From positions 1-64,000 of the forward strand of contig JAECUM010006688.1 in assembly GCA_016617855.1 (NCBI GenBank): a DNA stretch of 64,000 nucleotides. Direction: 5' to 3'. How positions within the stretch are numbered: the first letter of the stretch is position 1; each line of letters opens with the position of its first letter. The stretch is from Megalonaias nervosa (lineage: Eukaryota > Mollusca > Bivalvia > Unionida > Unionidae). The notes under the pieces were generated by a model. It was given only the letters and a program-made list of their open reading frames with translations. It did no database searches and was not told where the DNA came from. The position numbers were made by a program, and so were the translations under genes. Shown in pieces: positions 61,175 through 64,000 of this stretch.

Positions 61175-61915
61175 ATTTAGCATTTTTATGTCCGAATTGA
61201 CATTTGTAATTGGCATCTAGAAAAAATTATGTGTGAAAAGAACCTTGTATGAGAAGGTATTAATTCGTATTCTTTATAATGGAGGAAAATTAATGATCCA
61301 AAGAGACCAATTTACCTCCTGTATTAATTTTCAACCAGATGCCACCGTTTATCGCGTGTGTGGTCAGAAGCATGTGTATTAATTATTACGGTCCATGGAT
61401 ATATCAGCTATGCAAAACACGGAAGTGCCTTGTAGGAGGAAATATCAACTAATTCTAACCTACTCAACAACATTCCAGCATTCTTTTATTATTATTCATC
61501 ATTCCTTTGTACATACTGGCTAATTCATGGACTGAGTTTAGCTTCAGGTATCATCACTAAGTTGCAGTCTGCTTGTATCTGTACTATTGACATTTGGTTT
61601 ATTGCAACACAAGGTTGCATAGTACTTCACAAAGAGTTTCAAAGTATTAGATATGTGCTGAACTAAGGTATAGAACAGTACATTATCACCTATAAAGTTT
61701 TTAAAAGTTAAATTAACGACTGTCAGATGTTATTTTGATGTGTTTTTAATCACTCTGAGTTATAACAAAAGCTTCCTTTCATCGCAGCCAGAAACGGAAG
61801 TTTGAATTTGATGACAAGTTTCATGTAGTTTTGTTCGTTTCATATGATGAAATTCCGTCTTTATGTGTGATTATTAGAATTGTTAGAAGATAACTTTATG
61901 CACATGAATTCATGT

Positions 61916-61962
<47 letters not shown>

Positions 61963-62140
61963 ATGCATGAGATGGAATAAGAGATGTATTGAATATTGGG
62001 GATAGTAATCACGATATCTGTTCTTGGATACAGTTAATAACATCCTACTGTCAGCAGTTTTGTGATAGATTTATTTTTGTATAACAAAATTGTATAATAA
62101 AATCAAATCTGAATATTGTTTGATGATTTTTTTTATGTTT
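61175..62140. other. non-coding stretch
   Basis: Nothing recognised apart from a (GA)n tract at 61920-61960. Confidence 0.5.
61920..61960. repeat. (GA)n microsatellite
   Basis: About 40 bp of GA repeat. Confidence 0.95.
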
Positions 62141-62143
62141 GAA

Positions 62144-62405
62144 AGAAAACACACCTCAGTACAATCTACACTGCCCCTACCCCTTATTAAGTAAATATTG
62201 ACCATTTCATTATTTAGACCTAAAATCATACTTTACTCCACCTTACACTGCCCCCGTCCCTCCTCCAGAAAATATTGACCACTCCGTTATTTAGACCTAA
62301 AGTCACACCTTACTTAGCTTATACTGCCCCTGCTCCTTTCTCCAGTAATACTGACCACTGCATTATTTAGACCTAAAATCACACCTTACTCCAAGTGACA
62401 CTACC
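62144..62405. repeat. 77-bp tandem repeat, about 3.4 copies
   Basis: The landmark TATTTAGACCTAAA occurs at 62211, 62288 and 62364. Each unit also has ACACTGCCCC or TATACTGCCCC and AATATTGACCA-like text. Confidence 0.9.
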
Positions 62406-62540
62406 TGTGTTGTTTTACATTTCATGAAGTGTTCTCAACCGTCTAGATGTTGGCATCCGATGGCCTTTGAGGTTTCGAAAACTGGAAAACCTGAAGGATA
62501 TCACCGACCTTGGACGGTTAGTCACTAACTGTTGTACTTC

Positions 62541-62613
62541 TCATTCCGAGGGATCAAACCCGAGACTACAGATATGCAAGGCAAATTTGATACCATTAAA
62601 CTATCTTGTTCCT
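62541..62613 (-). repeat. tRNA-like SINE head or tRNA pseudogene
   Basis: On the minus strand, ATAGTTTAATGGTATCAAAT (A-box type) is followed about 35 bp later by TCGGGTTTGATCCCTC (B-box type). The spacing is that of a tRNA. A working tRNA is unlikely because acceptor-stem pairing is not evident. Confidence 0.5.
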
Positions 62614-63059
62614 AATCGATACATCCCCACCCCCGTTGCTTCGCTCAGAATTCAAACGACAATAATCGAAAAACTGAACATAGTATTACTATGACCTCGC
62701 ATACAAAGGCTGACAAAGAGGAGGACGGTGAAAGAAAGAACCATGTATAGGTAAATAAAAACATATGTAAGTAAAATACATACCGGGAAGAATACATAAA
62801 TAAACAAACAAGAATCCAAATAATGAATATGAGATCGAAGATCTATGCACGAAATGTTTTTAAGAAAAATAATATCTTACAAATAATTGTTCAGTTATTT
62901 GAATTTCAGACTCGTCTAAAAAAGAAAATGTCTTAATTATGTGTCAGTATTTCTTTAAAAGTAAATAACAAATTGGCGAGAATAAACACATATTTGAATC
63001 ATTTTAATATGTGGGCGAAACCTTGTATGGAAAAATCTTATGCATAGCCAGAAAGTCAG

Positions 63060-63200
63060 AAAGCTTTGTTTCTGCTGTGTTTAACGGCACATAATAACTG
63101 AGACAAGCCACAACAACCAAATAGTGCTGATCTGGGCAGTATTTGAACTTCAGTCCTTTGGCTTCGGAGTCCGTCACGTCACTGAGACTCCGCGACTCTC
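63060..63200 (-). repeat. SINE-like relic
   Basis: On the minus strand, a tRNA-like head with GAAGTTCAAATACTG (B-box type) is followed by GTGCCGTTAAACACAGCAG, resembling a SINE tail. It is eroded. Confidence 0.4.
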
Positions 63201-63261
63201 TTACTCGAATGGAATTAATATAAAGCCACTGAAGCTACTAATGTTTAATTCAGCATAAAAG

Positions 63262-63645
63262 TGGAGTACATCGATATAATTTTTTATTGGAGTACATCGA
63301 TATAATTTTTTATTGGAGTACATCGATGTAATTTTTTATTGGAGTACATCGATATAATTTTTTATTGGAGTACATCGATGTAATTTTTATTGGAGTACAT
63401 CGATGTAATTTTTATTGGAGTATATCGATGTAATTTTTAGAGGAGAACATCGGTGTAATTTTTAGAGGAGAACATCGATGTAACTTTTAGAGGAGAACAT
63501 CGATGTAATTTTTTAGTGGAGTGCATCGATGTAATGTTTATTAGAGTACATCGATACAATTTTTTAGAGAAATACATAGATGTAATTTTTATCGCAGTAC
63601 ATCGATATAATTTTTAGTGGAGAACATCGATATAATTTTTTAATG
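63262..63645. repeat. 26-bp minisatellite array
   Basis: About 15 copies of a unit near GGAGTACATCGATATAATTT plus TTTATT, with 1-2 bp length changes and substitutions (GATATA/GATGTA, TATT/TAGA). The right end fades near 63645. Confidence 0.95.
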
Positions 63646-64000
63646 GAGCGATAAATGTTTGTTTTTGTTATACTATATTGTAGCTTTTGGAAAGCATGAT
63701 AGTTCAAGGAAAAGATTATAAATAATGGTCCAACCCAATTAAACGTGAAAGGAAAGACTATCTTTCAAACACTTTACTTTATCTTTAAGTTTACCTCCCC
63801 TGATCCATTTGTGCTCCATCGGAAGAGTTAACCAGTCACAAGGCCTAATGTGCAAATGTGTGCGTGCGTGCGTGTGTGTGTCCTTCCAATCAAGAACTTA
63901 TACAACGTAGCATTTATGACAATACCAAAGAAAACAATAGATACAAAATGTAAACAGTAGGTCCTCAGTTGTGTTTCTGGATTTAATTGCGCGCATATGA
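63646..64000. other. no gene seen
   Basis: Contains a short (TGCG/GT)n tract near 63855-63880 and nothing else recognised. Confidence 0.5.

Overview
The window is nuclear DNA of an animal, most likely a mollusc and probably a bivalve. It is AT-rich and intron-bearing, and it is crowded with microsatellites, minisatellites and decayed Ty3/gypsy, LINE and tRNA-derived SINE copies. Two paralogous Mab-21/cGAS-like relics are present, a family that is often expanded in molluscs. The species assignment is an inference; no single marker fixes it.

Layout. 1-2200: relic of a Mab-21-like gene. 2300-7100: scattered remains of a Ty3/gypsy element, with a perfect 145-bp palindrome at 4819-4963. 7100-13700: mostly non-coding, with a second Ty3/gypsy RT-RNase H relic on the minus strand (10837-11960) and a two-copy tandem duplication (8044-8329). 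13680-15900: a second, better preserved Mab-21-like relic. 16275-32220: a roughly 15.9-kb Polinton/Maverick-type virus-like element with long terminal inverted repeats, inserted at or beside a CATA microsatellite. 32221-44040: non-coding DNA, a Ty3/gypsy relic related to the one at 2300-7100, and a 1-kb GTAT array. 44080-48050: two LINE relics and a SINE. 48050-60250: the last three recognisable exons of an ETS-domain transcription factor (ESE/ELF3-EHF-like); its 6.4-kb last intron holds a large 25-bp minisatellite. 60250-64000: a pogo/Tigger-like MITE, SINE-like relics and further tandem repeats.

The Polinton-like element is the most interesting object. Its plus-strand virion block reads: unknown terminal gene, small PX-like proteins, double-jelly-roll major capsid-type protein, small hydrophobic virion-type protein, adenain-like protease, phage-like fibre, membrane protein, single-jelly-roll penton-type protein. 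A central block holds a minus-strand Cys-rich/HNH/chromodomain-like relic. The replication block is a divergent family B DNA polymerase read on into an SF1 helicase and a C-terminal HNH nuclease, instead of the usual protein-primed Polinton polymerase. A minus-strand block carries a PLA2-like gene and a retroviral-type integrase, and a packaging ATPase closes the element. Most genes are broken. The ATPase and the 138-aa virion-type protein are still open. Almost all in-frame stops I could place in this element are TGA, which suggests CpG decay of CGA codons and should be tested.

The clearest ordinary host gene is the ETS factor. All the other coding signal I recognise belongs to mobile elements or to the two Mab-21 relics.
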